This document shows, one piece after another, positions 1 to 8,844 of a stretch of DNA of 34,006 bases. The position numbers and the translations under genes are program-made. The notes beneath the pieces are model-generated. The model ran no database searches and was not told where the DNA came from. It was given only the letters and a program-made list of their open reading frames with translations. Source of the DNA: Methylobacter sp. Lineage in GTDB: Bacteria; Pseudomonadota; Gammaproteobacteria; Methylococcales; Methylomonadaceae. The stretch lies in the NCBI GenBank assembly GCA_030653985.1, contig JAURYJ010000012.1:1-34006 (forward strand), written 5' to 3'. How positions within the stretch are numbered: position 1 is the stretch's first letter; every line of letters begins with the position of its first letter.

Positions 1-129
1 CGAGGGTGGGGAGCCTTTCTACGAACAAGCTCGAAGCTTCAGGTCGGGACGGCTTCCCCAGAAATCGGCGATCACTATAAACTTTTTGGTTTAATTTATC
101 TTGTGGTTGAAGAGGGCTTTAATATACAA

Positions 130-201
130 GGTCGGGTTAGCATAGCGTAACCCGACACATCGAAGCGGCAAATGTCGGGTTACGCTACCGCTAACCCGAC
201 C
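130..201. repeat. Inverted repeat downstream of the fatty-acid operon
   Basis: Two related arms face each other: ggtcgggttagc...gtaacccgacac on the left and tgtcgggttacgc...gctaacccgacc on the right, joined by a short A-rich spacer. Each arm is itself nearly self-complementary, so the whole can fold into one long or two short hairpins. It lies 17 bp beyond the stop of the operon's last gene and could end its transcription. The sequence upstream of it (1-129) shows no gene that I can support. Confidence 0.75.
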
Positions 202-218
202 TACATGACTGCTTTTAA

Positions 219-2579
219 TCAATTACGCAACGGCTTACCGGTCTTAAACAGGTGCTCCAGCCTAGCCAGAGTGCCCGGTTGTTGAACTAGATGCAAAAAC
301 GCGTTCAGTTCCAGATTTAACACATCGGCTTCGGTTAAAGGCTCGGTGATGTCGCACGATCCACCGCTGAGCACGTCGGCCAGTTGCTGCGAAATTTCCA
401 CATCGTAGTCGCTTATCTTGCCTGCCTGTTTAAGATTATTAATCGCAATAGCCATTGCCGCTTTAGCGCTGGCGCCGGGCAGGCGGAAACTGGCCGGATT
501 CGGCGGCGCATAACCCGGCACCAGCTTCAATGCCTTGGCTTTGGCATCGGCCAACAAGCGGTCTTTGTTCATGGTAATGCCGTCGGTAGTGGACAAAAAC
601 AGCAGCTCTTTGGCTTCGGCCGCTGATTTGGACACCTTGGCCATGCCGATCGTTTCAAAAGCCTGGGCTATCGCAGACATCGGGCCGCCGGGGCGTCTGG
701 CAAATTCCAACCAGCGCCGCAGATACTCCTTGCAACCGCCCCAACCCGGAACCAAACCCACGCCGACTTCGACCAGGCCGATATACAGTTCGGCATGGGC
801 TTGAATGGCATCGCAATGCAGCAGGACTTCGCAACCGCCGCCCAAGGCCAAGCCCGACGGCGCGCCGACCACCGGAAACGGCGCATATTTCAAGGCATGA
901 TAGGTTTGCTGACCCTGTTCGATCAGTTGTTCCACCGCAGGCCAGTCTTGAGTGTGGATAGCTTGCACCAGCAAGGTTAAATTGGCACCGGCGGAAAAAT
1001 TGTCGGCATCGTTATGAATAACCAAGGCCGAAAAATCGGTTTTGACCTTGTCGATGCTTTGCCTGACCAATGCCAGACTATCGCTATCCAGCGTATTCAT
1101 CTTGCTGTGAAATTCCAGACAGGCAACGCCGTCGCCAATATCCCACAGGCTGGCCGACGGATTTTCCAGTACTGCCGGAGCCTGCAATTTGATATCGGCC
1201 AGCAGCAGGACGCCATCCGGCCGCTGCACGGCTTGGTAATTGCCGGATAAATCGGCATACATGCGTTTACCGGACTCGACCTTGTACAGGCAGTGATGTT
1301 GTGGGGGCGACGTTAGTCGCCCGGGGCGACTAACGTCGCCCCCACAAATGACTAGCAGCGGCGGTACCTCGCGGTTTTCTGCAGCTAAGCGCTCAACAAA
1401 CCAATCCACGCCAATCCGGTCCAGCAGCTCGAACGGCCCGTATTTCCAGTTATAACCCAGGCGCATCGCGGTATCGACAGCAACAATGTCGTCGGCAATC
1501 TCGGGAATCAGGCTGGCGCTATAAACCAAGGTGTTGGACAGCACTTTCCAGGTAAAGCGGCTGATGGCGTCATCAGCCGACAAAAAAGCCCGTTGCTCGT
1601 CCTGCGTTTTGGGCACCACCTGCAAGGCGAATTTTTCGCTAGCGTGATAAACGCCGGTTTGCAGGTTGATCGATTCTTTGATGCGTTTCCCATTTATTTC
1701 ATTTAGGCGATAAAAACCGCCCTTGCCTTTTCTGCCGGTGTAGCCGTCGGCAATCAGACGGAGCAATAATTCCGGCGCATTATTGATGGCATTGAATGCA
1801 TCTTCGGCGGGCAGCAATTGTTTGAAACTGTCCAGTACATGCGGAATCAAATCCAAGCCAACCAGATCAAGCAAACCAAAGATACCGGTTTTCGGGATGC
1901 CGAAAACCGTGATCGCCGCATCCGCCTGCTCAACCGGCAAGCCCAGTTCAATGGCGGTCAATAAACCCGATTGAATCCAAAACGTGCCAATCCGGTTGGC
2001 GATAAACCCCGGCGTGTCTTTGCAAATCACGCAGCCTTTGCCCAGACGGACATCGGCGAATTTAGCCAATGCGTTTATCGATTCGGTATCGGTTGATTCG
2101 CCGACCACCAGTTCCAGCAGGCGCATATAACGGGGCGGATTAAAAAAATGGGTAATCATGAAACGCTGTTTGAAACTGTCCGGCAGGTCCCGGGTCAGCA
2201 GTTTCAGCGGCAGGGTCGAGGTATTCGATGAAATCAGGGTATTCGGGCGACAGATAGTATCCAGCTTCCGGTAAAGTTCCTGTTTGATAGCCGGGTTTTC
2301 AATGACCGCTTCAATCACCCAATCGACATCGCCCAGCCAGTCAAGATGGTCTTCGATATTACCCGGCGTGACCAGTCGGGCATAGTTCTTATGCATGAAT
2401 GCGGCGGGTTCGGTTTTGAGCAGTTTGGCAATGGCGGCTTCGGCAATGCCGTTCCGGTTTACCGCATCTTTTGGCACGATATCCAGCAAATAAACGGGAA
2501 TACTGGCGTTGGCGATATGGGCGGCGATACCGGAACCCATGACCCCCGCGCCTATCACCGCGACTTTTTTGATGTCCAT
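219..2579 (-). CDS. 3-hydroxyacyl-CoA dehydrogenase / enoyl-CoA hydratase bifunctional protein
   Basis: This enzyme would catalyse the hydration and NAD-dependent oxidation steps of fatty-acid beta-oxidation. The N-terminal half is the dehydrogenase: it has a Rossmann GAGVMGSG at residues 10-17 and the catalytic-His motif THFFNP (His144). The C-terminal part is a crotonase fold with GGGCE (about residue 580) and the second Glu in EVGVGLVPG (about 600). This domain order is the reverse of E. coli FadB and matches the FadN type; 786 residues is normal for that family. I chose the ATG at 2579 over an upstream start because it begins at the Rossmann strand and shares one base with the TAA stop of the upstream thiolase gene (TAATG). 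That overlap implies translational coupling. Residues about 411-427, in the linker between the domains, are encoded by a perfect 49-bp palindrome that looks like an inserted repeat. Confidence 0.93.
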   Translation of the reverse strand: MDIKKVAVIGAGVMGSGIAAHIANASIPVYLLDIVPKDAVNRNGIAEAAIAKLLKTEPAAFMHKNYARLVTPGNIEDHLDWLGDVDWVIEAVIENPAIKQELYRKLDTICRPNTLISSNTSTLPLKLLTRDLPDSFKQRFMITHFFNPPRYMRLLELVVGESTDTESINALAKFADVRLGKGCVICKDTPGFIANRIGTFWIQSGLLTAIELGLPVEQADAAITVFGIPKTGIFGLLDLVGLDLIPHVLDSFKQLLPAEDAFNAINNAPELLLRLIADGYTGRKGKGGFYRLNEINGKRIKESINLQTGVYHASEKFALQVVPKTQDEQRAFLSADDAISRFTWKVLSNTLVYSASLIPEIADDIVAVDTAMRLGYNWKYGPFELLDRIGVDWFVERLAAENREVPPLLVICGGDVSRPGRLTSPPQHHCLYKVESGKRMYADLSGNYQAVQRPDGVLLLADIKLQAPAVLENPSASLWDIGDGVACLEFHSKMNTLDSDSLALVRQSIDKVKTDFSALVIHNDADNFSAGANLTLLVQAIHTQDWPAVEQLIEQGQQTYHALKYAPFPVVGAPSGLALGGGCEVLLHCDAIQAHAELYIGLVEVGVGLVPGWGGCKEYLRRWLEFARRPGGPMSAIAQAFETIGMAKVSKSAAEAKELLFLSTTDGITMNKDRLLADAKAKALKLVPGYAPPNPASFRLPGASAKAAMAIAINNLKQAGKISDYDVEISQQLADVLSGGSCDITEPLTEADVLNLELNAFLHLVQQPGTLARLEHLFKTGKPLRN
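1299..1347. repeat. 49-bp perfect palindrome inside a coding sequence
   Basis: Arms of 24 bp starting ttgtgggggcgacgttag and ending in its exact complement flank one central g. It lies wholly inside the dehydrogenase/hydratase gene and is read through without a stop, encoding roughly CGGDVSRPGRLTSPPQ. From memory of the family, homologues have a shorter PPLL...FYKVE-like linker here, so about 16-18 residues appear extra. It has the same style as the intergenic palindromes at 17759, 15825, 25770 and 27695. Confidence 0.9.
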
Positions 2580-3718
2580 TAGATAGCCTCCAGAACAGTC
2601 GCTATGCCCTGGCCGCCGCCGATGCATTGGGTGGCTAGCGCGAACTGCTTGTTTTCCCGTTTCAACAGACTGGCGGCTTTGCCGGTAATTCTGGCGCCTG
2701 ACGCGCCCAAAGGATGGCCTAGAGCAATCGCACCGCCGTCCAGGTTCAACTTTTCCAGCGGAATCGGCAAATCGTTAAGTACCGCCAAAGATTGCGCGGC
2801 AAAGGCTTCGTTCAGTTCGACGATATCGATGTCCTGCAAGCTTAAGCCGGCGCGTTGCAAGGCTTTATGAGTCGCGCTGACCGGGCCTATGCCCATGATT
2901 TCCGGCGCACAAGCGGATACCGCGATGGCCTTGATTCTGGCCAGTTTTTCCAGGCCGTGGGCGTCTGCATAGTCCTCGCTGCACACTAACACGGCGGCAG
3001 CGCCGTCGGTCAGCGGCGAAGAAGTTCCGGCGGTCACGCTGCCGTTTTTAAGGAAGGCCGGTTGCAGTTCGGCAAGCGCCTTTAGTGTTGTGGCTATTCT
3101 GATACAGCCGTCGTCTTGAACGATCTCGCCGTCAGCGCGTTTAATGGGGATGATTTCACTGGCGAACAAGCCATTTTGTTGAGCCGCCCCCGCTTTTTTC
3201 TGGCTGGCGACGGCAAAAGCATCCTGGGACAGACGGTCGATATGATAGTGCAAGGCCAGGTTTTCGGCGGTCTCACCCATGCCGATATAGGCTTGGGGAT
3301 AGGCTTTATAAAGGCCGGGATTGGGCAGATAATTGTAACCGCCCATCGGTATCCGGCTCATCGATTCGACCCCGGCGCAGATAAACACCTCACCGGCGTT
3401 CATTTGAATCGCGCCGGCAGCAAAATGTATCGCCTGCATTGAGGAACCGCAAAAGCGGTTAAGGGTGACCCCGGCTATGCTGATCGGCAATCCGGCAAGA
3501 TGGACGACCAAGCGCGCCAGATTCATGCCTTGCTCGCCTTCCGGGAAGGCGCAACCCAAAATCAAATCTTCAATATCCTGCGGTTCCACGCCGGTTTCAT
3601 TGATTAAACCGTTGATGACCTGCGCGGCCAGATCATCCGGCCTGACTTTAGCCAGTTGCCCTTTTTGCGCCGGTGTAAAAGGCGATCTGCAATACCCTGC
3701 GATAATGACATTTTTCAT
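2579..3718 (-). CDS. fadA: Acetyl-CoA C-acyltransferase (thiolase)
   Basis: This thiolase would cleave 3-ketoacyl-CoA with CoA to release acetyl-CoA, the last step of beta-oxidation. All three active-site signatures are visible: the nucleophilic Cys90 in NRFCGSS, His335 in GHPLGASGAR and Cys365 in QCIGGGQG, plus the NEAFAAQ motif. At 379 residues it is slightly short for the family but has no gap in a motif. The ATG at 3718 is preferred over one nine codons upstream because AGAGGA lies about 7 bases before it and the upstream candidate would overlap the preceding gene. The spacing to that gene is only 4 bp, and the stop overlaps the downstream dehydrogenase start, so the three genes form one operon. 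It could act as a degradative (FadA-like) or a biosynthetic thiolase; the hydratase/dehydrogenase partner favours degradation. Confidence 0.93.
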   Translation of the reverse strand: MKNVIIAGYCRSPFTPAQKGQLAKVRPDDLAAQVINGLINETGVEPQDIEDLILGCAFPEGEQGMNLARLVVHLAGLPISIAGVTLNRFCGSSMQAIHFAAGAIQMNAGEVFICAGVESMSRIPMGGYNYLPNPGLYKAYPQAYIGMGETAENLALHYHIDRLSQDAFAVASQKKAGAAQQNGLFASEIIPIKRADGEIVQDDGCIRIATTLKALAELQPAFLKNGSVTAGTSSPLTDGAAAVLVCSEDYADAHGLEKLARIKAIAVSACAPEIMGIGPVSATHKALQRAGLSLQDIDIVELNEAFAAQSLAVLNDLPIPLEKLNLDGGAIALGHPLGASGARITGKAASLLKRENKQFALATQCIGGGQGIATVLEAI

Positions 3719-3722
3719 TTGA

Positions 3723-6011
3723 CTATCCTCTTTTGCGTAGCTCATTTAAAAACCCATCAATAACGCCCCATGTGCCGCCGATATTTTCCATTAAAATTCC
3801 GTGGCGTTGAGATTTGATGACTTGAAGTTGCTTATGCTGCGAAGCCAATTTAGCCATAATAATCGGCGCGCCTTTGGCAGAGACAATAGGATCCTGATCG
3901 CCATACACAACCAGTGCGGGCAGGCTAATCTGCGGCAGTAATTCATCAAGCTGCGCAATCAACAGTCTCAGTTCATAAAGCGCCCTGACCGGCGTATTGC
4001 GATAATTAATAGTGGGGTGTTCCGGTTCATTGTCAATAAAGGGCTTTACACCTTCAAAGGCCGAAACCCAACCGACCAGCGTGTTGGTGCCATGTAATAA
4101 TGACACCAGCATAAAAGCCGGATTAACGAATTTTATCGGCACCGAAACGGCAATAACGCCGACCATTTCAGGATAGTGCTCAGCAGCCAGTTTTAACGCC
4201 AAGGCACCGCCTGTGGAAAAACCGGCAACAAAAATACGCGGACAATGCGCCTTGAGTATATTGAAACCCCGTTGCACACAACCGTACCAATCTTCCCAGC
4301 TCTGATCGCGCAACGCATGGGGCGATGTGCCGTGGCCTTTTAGCCGAATGCCCAATACCGTGTAGCCCTGGTTAACCAGATATTCGCCATAAGCTCTTAA
4401 TTCGGCGGGACTGGCGAGCAGTCCGTGAATAAGCAGCATACCGTAGCCATTGGCCTGTTCCGGTTGGATGAAAAAAGGCGAGGGATCATCAACAGCGGCT
4501 TCCTCCTTGCTGATGTCGTCGCTTAAATAGCTTGAGTAAGCCTGCTTTTCCCATGCCAGCGCGCGGCATTCATCTTCAAAATGCCAGGCAGCCAGTTTGT
4601 CTGCATCGGCATGGGCACATTCGGCTATCGCATCTATCAGGGTATCGCGAACCGTATGCAGCGGTGCGGCTTCGTTGTTGTAAACCGCAATCGGATTTTC
4701 CAGACGAATGCGGTCAAAGTCGAACTCGGTACAAAGCTTGGGCAAAAACCGGTAACAATGTTCATCTTCGTTAATCAGCTCGGCTTCTTTTGCCGCACAG
4801 ATAAAATGCTCGAAACGCTTGTTAGTGGCCTTCAACAGATCACTGTAATCATCAGGATTGAGCAGGCTTCGGTGCAGATGAATCACGGTGTTGTTTTGCA
4901 GATGCTTGATCGCGATATACAGAATGGTATAAAACGTGTTTTTTTCGGTCTGCGTTTGTCCCTGCTCGATGCAGTGCATGATCAACGTTGCCGCCAGATG
5001 GCTTAAATTGATCGTGACATTGGCATAAATGGCTTCCATGTATCGATCTCGGGAACATTGGGCATTTTTTATAAAATACCTGCCCAATAAACGCTGCTTC
5101 CAGTTTTTAGGTCGGGAATGCAGCGCAAAAACATCGTCTATCGTGTTGATTTCAGGAACGACCTTATCCATCAGATAACGGATACGCCAGTCCCAGACAC
5201 CACAAGGATTGACCGGAGTACCCATGCGTATATCCATGTCGGTATTTTTCAGCATAATATTGCCTTCGATCAGCAACTCCTCGGATTGGCGCAAACTCAG
5301 GCCGCCGGAAAACAGCTCAACGCCTTTAAATAACAGATTTTCAGAGGAACGAATCGGATAAAAAGTAATATTGGCAGGCACTATCAATGTCGGCTTATTC
5401 GCTACCGCTATCAGCTGATCAATGCTGTCGATCTGCAAGACATCTTTCCATTGCCGCAGCAGCGCAACATCATTCTGGCTATGGGCGTATCGAATCGCCG
5501 CTTTAAAGGTTTCCACACCCTGACACAAAACAGCAGGTCCCGTGTGCAGCTTGCGCCGGTTGCCGGTAACCCTGGAGTAAATACTGTAATGACCGCGTTT
5601 GTCGATAACCCGCCGGTCTTTGACCATGCCGCCTTCAGGAAAAATAATGGCTTTGCGACCGCGCAAAATCTGCCCGGCCAGCAGCGGAAACAGACGCTCA
5701 TGATTGTGAGGGAAAACGCCGACATTTTTCAAATATCGTGACAACACATTGTCTTCGTTAAAAAACTCGCTGGAAGCAATGGCGCAACTGTAAGCCCCGG
5801 TTTGCTCGTAAATAAGAAACTGCGGGATGAAGGTTTCAAACCGGGAAAAATGATTGAATAAAAAGATGTCGCCTGCCAAAAACTGTGGATCGGCATGCAG
5901 ATCAAGCTTGACGCTCAGCATATTTTTGACCGCATTAAACAACTTGACCGACCTGTTGTAGAGCTTGGTATCTATATCAGGCCAGTCATCCGGGTAAGGT
6001 ATTTTAGTCAT
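3723..6011 (-). CDS. Fused glycerolipid acyltransferase-like and alpha/beta-hydrolase protein
   Basis: The 762-residue protein has two catalytic modules. The N-terminal part resembles PlsC-type acyltransferases: NHFSRFE at 53-59 corresponds to the catalytic H-x4-D/E box and FPEGGMVKD at 124-132 to the phosphate-binding FPEG box. A helical middle part of about 200 residues has no motif I recognise. The C-terminal part (about 525-762) is an alpha/beta hydrolase with LLIHGLLASP, nucleophile Ser599 in GFSTGG, probable Asp707 in GDQDPIV and His737 in QRHGIL, a monoacylglycerol-lipase or thioesterase pattern. It is the first gene of the fatty-acid operon, which suggests it releases or re-esterifies acyl chains for the thiolase and dehydrogenase encoded next. 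The exact substrates cannot be read from sequence. A tatact box on the minus strand near 6064-6069 could be the operon's -10 element, but no good -35 is visible. Confidence 0.85.
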   Translation of the reverse strand: MTKIPYPDDWPDIDTKLYNRSVKLFNAVKNMLSVKLDLHADPQFLAGDIFLFNHFSRFETFIPQFLIYEQTGAYSCAIASSEFFNEDNVLSRYLKNVGVFPHNHERLFPLLAGQILRGRKAIIFPEGGMVKDRRVIDKRGHYSIYSRVTGNRRKLHTGPAVLCQGVETFKAAIRYAHSQNDVALLRQWKDVLQIDSIDQLIAVANKPTLIVPANITFYPIRSSENLLFKGVELFSGGLSLRQSEELLIEGNIMLKNTDMDIRMGTPVNPCGVWDWRIRYLMDKVVPEINTIDDVFALHSRPKNWKQRLLGRYFIKNAQCSRDRYMEAIYANVTINLSHLAATLIMHCIEQGQTQTEKNTFYTILYIAIKHLQNNTVIHLHRSLLNPDDYSDLLKATNKRFEHFICAAKEAELINEDEHCYRFLPKLCTEFDFDRIRLENPIAVYNNEAAPLHTVRDTLIDAIAECAHADADKLAAWHFEDECRALAWEKQAYSSYLSDDISKEEAAVDDPSPFFIQPEQANGYGMLLIHGLLASPAELRAYGEYLVNQGYTVLGIRLKGHGTSPHALRDQSWEDWYGCVQRGFNILKAHCPRIFVAGFSTGGALALKLAAEHYPEMVGVIAVSVPIKFVNPAFMLVSLLHGTNTLVGWVSAFEGVKPFIDNEPEHPTINYRNTPVRALYELRLLIAQLDELLPQISLPALVVYGDQDPIVSAKGAPIIMAKLASQHKQLQVIKSQRHGILMENIGGTWGVIDGFLNELRKRG

Positions 6012-6210
6012 ATCAGTCGCGCGCCTAAAGGTAAAAGTATGCTTGCGCCAAATTCAGACTTTCAGTATAGACTCCTCTGAAAATTATTGGGTCATTGTCA
6101 TTTTTTTACCGTCCTTGTAAGCCCAGCCGATGATACGCCTTGCCTTTAAAACCTTTAATCGGAGACTCGTACCTGTTAAAACAGACAACTGACTTGCGCA
6201 CAGTCCCGCT

Positions 6211-7164
6211 TCACGAATCGCGTAGCTGCAACGCCAACTTCGGGTAATCGGTAATCAGGATATTGACCTTCAGATCCAGCGCTTTTTGAATCTCCTCTTT
6301 ATTGTTGCAGGTATAAACTCCGACGCCTTTGCCCTGCTCTCGCAAAAGCTTTGCAATGAACTCGTTGTGGATGTCGATGGGCAGACAAAAACCGGCCAGA
6401 AAACTATAATCCGTCAGCAACCGTTCAATATCTGCCTGGGTGTGATGGCCGGACAGCAAATAATAAAGCGGCAAATCCGGCGCATGTCGATGGGCAAAAA
6501 TCAGCCCGGGCAGACTGTAGGAAGAAATAAACACGCCATCGGCAGCCGAGGTGCCAATGATCGCCAGCATTTGCAGTATCTTGCTTTCCAGACGTTGTTG
6601 CGATTCGCCGTCTCGGCTTTTAAGCTCAATATCCAGGCTGCAACGCCCCCGATAGCTGTCGATAAACGCCTGAAGGCTCAACGCACCTTCAGGCAGCGCA
6701 TCGGGCGAGTTGTATCCGGCAAAATCCATTTGTTCGAGCTCGGCGAAATTAAAATCGTCGATGCATTTTCCCGGATGACCCAATTTTTCCAGCTGCCAGT
6801 CATGCCAAAGCACCGGCACCTCGTCCAGACTCAGCTGTACATCGGTTTCAATACCGTCGATCGGGTATTGCAGTGCATAATTAAAGGCGGCGCAAGTGTT
6901 TTCGGCAATTGCTCCATGCATTGCTCTCGGCAACTGCTCCCTGCGTTGCTCTACCTCCTCCATCCTTGGAGTCGTACCTCCTGCATCCATGCAGTCGTCG
7001 GCAATTGCTCCATGCATTGCTCTCGGCAACTGCTCCCTGCGTTGCTCTACCTCCCCCATCCATGAGGTCGTACCTCCTGCATCCATGCAGTCGTCGGCAA
7101 TGCCTCCCGCCTCTTTATTCCCGCCCCGATGGGCGAAGATCAAACATCCGCTCTGGTCGCTCAT
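6211..7164 (-). CDS. Glycerophosphodiester phosphodiesterase with in-frame repeat insertion
   Basis: Members of this TIM-barrel family hydrolyse glycerophosphodiesters to glycerol-3-phosphate and an alcohol. Visible family motifs are FAHRGG (His12, Arg13), the metal-binding Glu88 in AENTCAAF, GIETDVQLS and LWHDW. In ordinary members HRG and (P)ENT are only about five residues apart. Here 64 residues made of two 32-residue repeats (each starting IADDCMDAGG and ending RAMHGA) separate them. Without these the protein would be 253 residues, normal for the family. The start is supported by GAGGA 9 bases before the ATG. The insertion keeps the frame and falls in an active-site loop, so activity may be kept, altered or lost. 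The gene is monocistronic and faces the same way as its neighbours. Confidence 0.88.
   Translation of the reverse strand: MSDQSGCLIFAHRGGNKEAGGIADDCMDAGGTTSWMGEVEQRREQLPRAMHGAIADDCMDAGGTTPRMEEVEQRREQLPRAMHGAIAENTCAAFNYALQYPIDGIETDVQLSLDEVPVLWHDWQLEKLGHPGKCIDDFNFAELEQMDFAGYNSPDALPEGALSLQAFIDSYRGRCSLDIELKSRDGESQQRLESKILQMLAIIGTSAADGVFISSYSLPGLIFAHRHAPDLPLYYLLSGHHTQADIERLLTDYSFLAGFCLPIDIHNEFIAKLLREQGKGVGVYTCNNKEEIQKALDLKVNILITDYPKLALQLRDS
6902..7093. repeat. Two tandem 96-bp units inside the phosphodiesterase gene
   Basis: Unit 1 is 6902-6997 and unit 2 is 6998-7093; a third copy starts at 7094 (tcggcaatgcctcc) but soon fades. The units differ at only a few bases, mostly around ctccatccttggag versus ccccatccatgagg. 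Each unit contains small hairpins such as ctgcat-cc-atgcag. The period of 96 bp equals 32 codons, so the host gene stays open. The 23 bases at 6975-6997 and 7071-7093 recur exactly at 31391-31413. Confidence 0.93.
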
Positions 7165-7271
7165 TATGGTATGTCCTCATTTTTAATGTAAAAAACGCAC
7201 ACGATTTTGTGCCATCAACGGCAATTTGCATAGGGCCAAGTTTTAATCCCGAACGACGACGCGCCCTGCTC

Positions 7272-8840
7272 TTATTCGTGAATTGCTGCGGCTTTTTCTT
7301 TGTCCACTTTCTTTAAAAAAGGCGCAACAACCAGCGACGCTGCGAACAAAACGGCGATAATCTGAAACAGGTTGTTAAAGGTCATCACTTCCGCTTCCCG
7401 CAATGCCAGTCCGGTCATTTGTTTTAAGGCGGCCAAATCAGGATCGGAGATATTCATTTGCGCCATCGACTCGCTTAATCCTTCGAGCATTTCCTGCGCC
7501 TGATAACGGGTTGCGGTAACCGATTCACGTAGCGTCGCATAATGCGCTTTGGTTAAATAAATCATTTGAGTATTGGCAACCGCCAGGCCGATCGCGCCGC
7601 CCAGATTACGCATCAAGTTATAGAGTCCGCTGGCATTTTTGACTTCGTCGACCGGCAACCGGCCCAGGGCCAGGGTATTAATCGGCAAAAAGCACAGCAT
7701 GATGGCGCTGCCCCGAATAGCCTGCGGCCAGAAAAACTCCCAATAACCGGATTCGACGGTTAATTCGCCATTCATCCACGATCCCAGAGCAAACAAGCTA
7801 AGCCCCAAACAGAGCATCCAGCGCAAATCAATTTTTTTCTCCAACGGCCCGGCTATAAACGCCGAGAGCAATTGAAACAAGCCAACGACCATTAAATAGT
7901 AGCCGATTTGCAGGCTGTTAAGACCTTTAACGCTGGACAGATAAATAGGCGTTAAATAAATAATGGTATAAAGGCCTACGCCCAGCACAAAGCTGTAGCC
8001 GCAGCCTATCGCAAAATTGACATGGCGGAAGGCGTAAAGATCGATAATCGGGTGAGGCGTTTTTAACTCCCAGATCAACATCGCAATGCCGCTGACGACG
8101 GCAACTATCGTTAACGCGACAATCAGATGATCTTCAAACCACTGTTTGCTTGCACCCTCTTCCAATACGAACTGCATGCTGCCCAAGAAAACGGCAATCA
8201 GGGTGATGCCGACAAAGTCGATTTTCTGCAATAGCGCCCAGTCAGGCTTATCAATATCAAGATACCGCCAGACAACGACGCAGACGATGATGCCGGGGAT
8301 AATGTTGATCAAAAACAGTAATTCCCAGCTGTAGGTTTCGGTAAGATAGCCGCCCAATATCGGCCCGACAGTCGGCGCCATGGTCACAATCAAACCCAGT
8401 ACGATACTCATTGTCGGTTGCAACCGGGGAGGAAATAAAATGAAGATTACGGTAAAGGTCAGAGGAATCATCGCGCCGCCGAGAAAGCCCTGCAAACAGC
8501 GGAACACGATCATCGACGGCAGATTCCAGGCGAACGCGCACAGCAAACTGGCCAGGGTAAATCCGCCTGCGGAAATAACGTATAAATAGCGGGTCGAAAA
8601 AACCCGGCCCAGCCAGCCGGACAACGGAATAACAATGACTTCGGCAATCAGATAAGAGGTTTGCACCCAGGCGATTTCATCCTTGGTAGCGGACAGACCG
8701 GCCTGGATTTTCTGTATCGAACTGGCAACGATCTGAATATCCAGTACCGCCATGAACACGCCAATCGCCATACTGAAAAAACCGATCCACTGGCCTAAGG
8801 TTAGCGGCGTTTCTGTGGCTTGCTGGTCTGCTTTTACCAC
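7272..8840 (-). CDS. emrB: EmrB-type MFS multidrug efflux transporter (DHA2, 14 TM)
   Basis: This is a proton-driven inner-membrane drug exporter of the DHA2 branch. It has 522 residues and about 14 hydrophobic segments. The N-terminus WIGFFSMAIGVFMAVLDIQIV carries the family's LD-x-x-IV signature in the first helix, and GWLGRVFSTR is the loop 2-3 motif. The start is GTG at 8840, 4 bp after the stop of the emrA-like gene; no strong ribosome-binding site is visible, so it probably depends on coupling to that gene. With the adaptor upstream and the TolC-like protein encoded divergently, it would complete a tripartite pump. Substrates cannot be predicted. Confidence 0.93.
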   Translation of the reverse strand: MVKADQQATETPLTLGQWIGFFSMAIGVFMAVLDIQIVASSIQKIQAGLSATKDEIAWVQTSYLIAEVIVIPLSGWLGRVFSTRYLYVISAGGFTLASLLCAFAWNLPSMIVFRCLQGFLGGAMIPLTFTVIFILFPPRLQPTMSIVLGLIVTMAPTVGPILGGYLTETYSWELLFLINIIPGIIVCVVVWRYLDIDKPDWALLQKIDFVGITLIAVFLGSMQFVLEEGASKQWFEDHLIVALTIVAVVSGIAMLIWELKTPHPIIDLYAFRHVNFAIGCGYSFVLGVGLYTIIYLTPIYLSSVKGLNSLQIGYYLMVVGLFQLLSAFIAGPLEKKIDLRWMLCLGLSLFALGSWMNGELTVESGYWEFFWPQAIRGSAIMLCFLPINTLALGRLPVDEVKNASGLYNLMRNLGGAIGLAVANTQMIYLTKAHYATLRESVTATRYQAQEMLEGLSESMAQMNISDPDLAALKQMTGLALREAEVMTFNNLFQIIAVLFAASLVVAPFLKKVDKEKAAAIHE

Positions 8841-8844
8841 GGTA

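Noticed and set aside
1..129. Possible end of a gene entering from the left edge
   Set aside because: No open frame of useful length or recognisable residues could be followed; treated as intergenic.
2580..2627. Upstream in-frame extension of the dehydrogenase/hydratase
   Set aside because: The extra 16 residues would precede the Rossmann strand and overlap the thiolase end; the ATG at 2579 overlapping the thiolase stop is the better start.
6286..7065. Plus-strand open frame of 259 codons opposite the phosphodiesterase
   Set aside because: It is held open by the in-phase repeat on the other strand; its residues match no family that I know, and the minus-strand gene has clear catalytic motifs.
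6902..7093. CRISPR-like array
   Set aside because: Units are contiguous with no spacers, only two full copies are present and the segment is coding.
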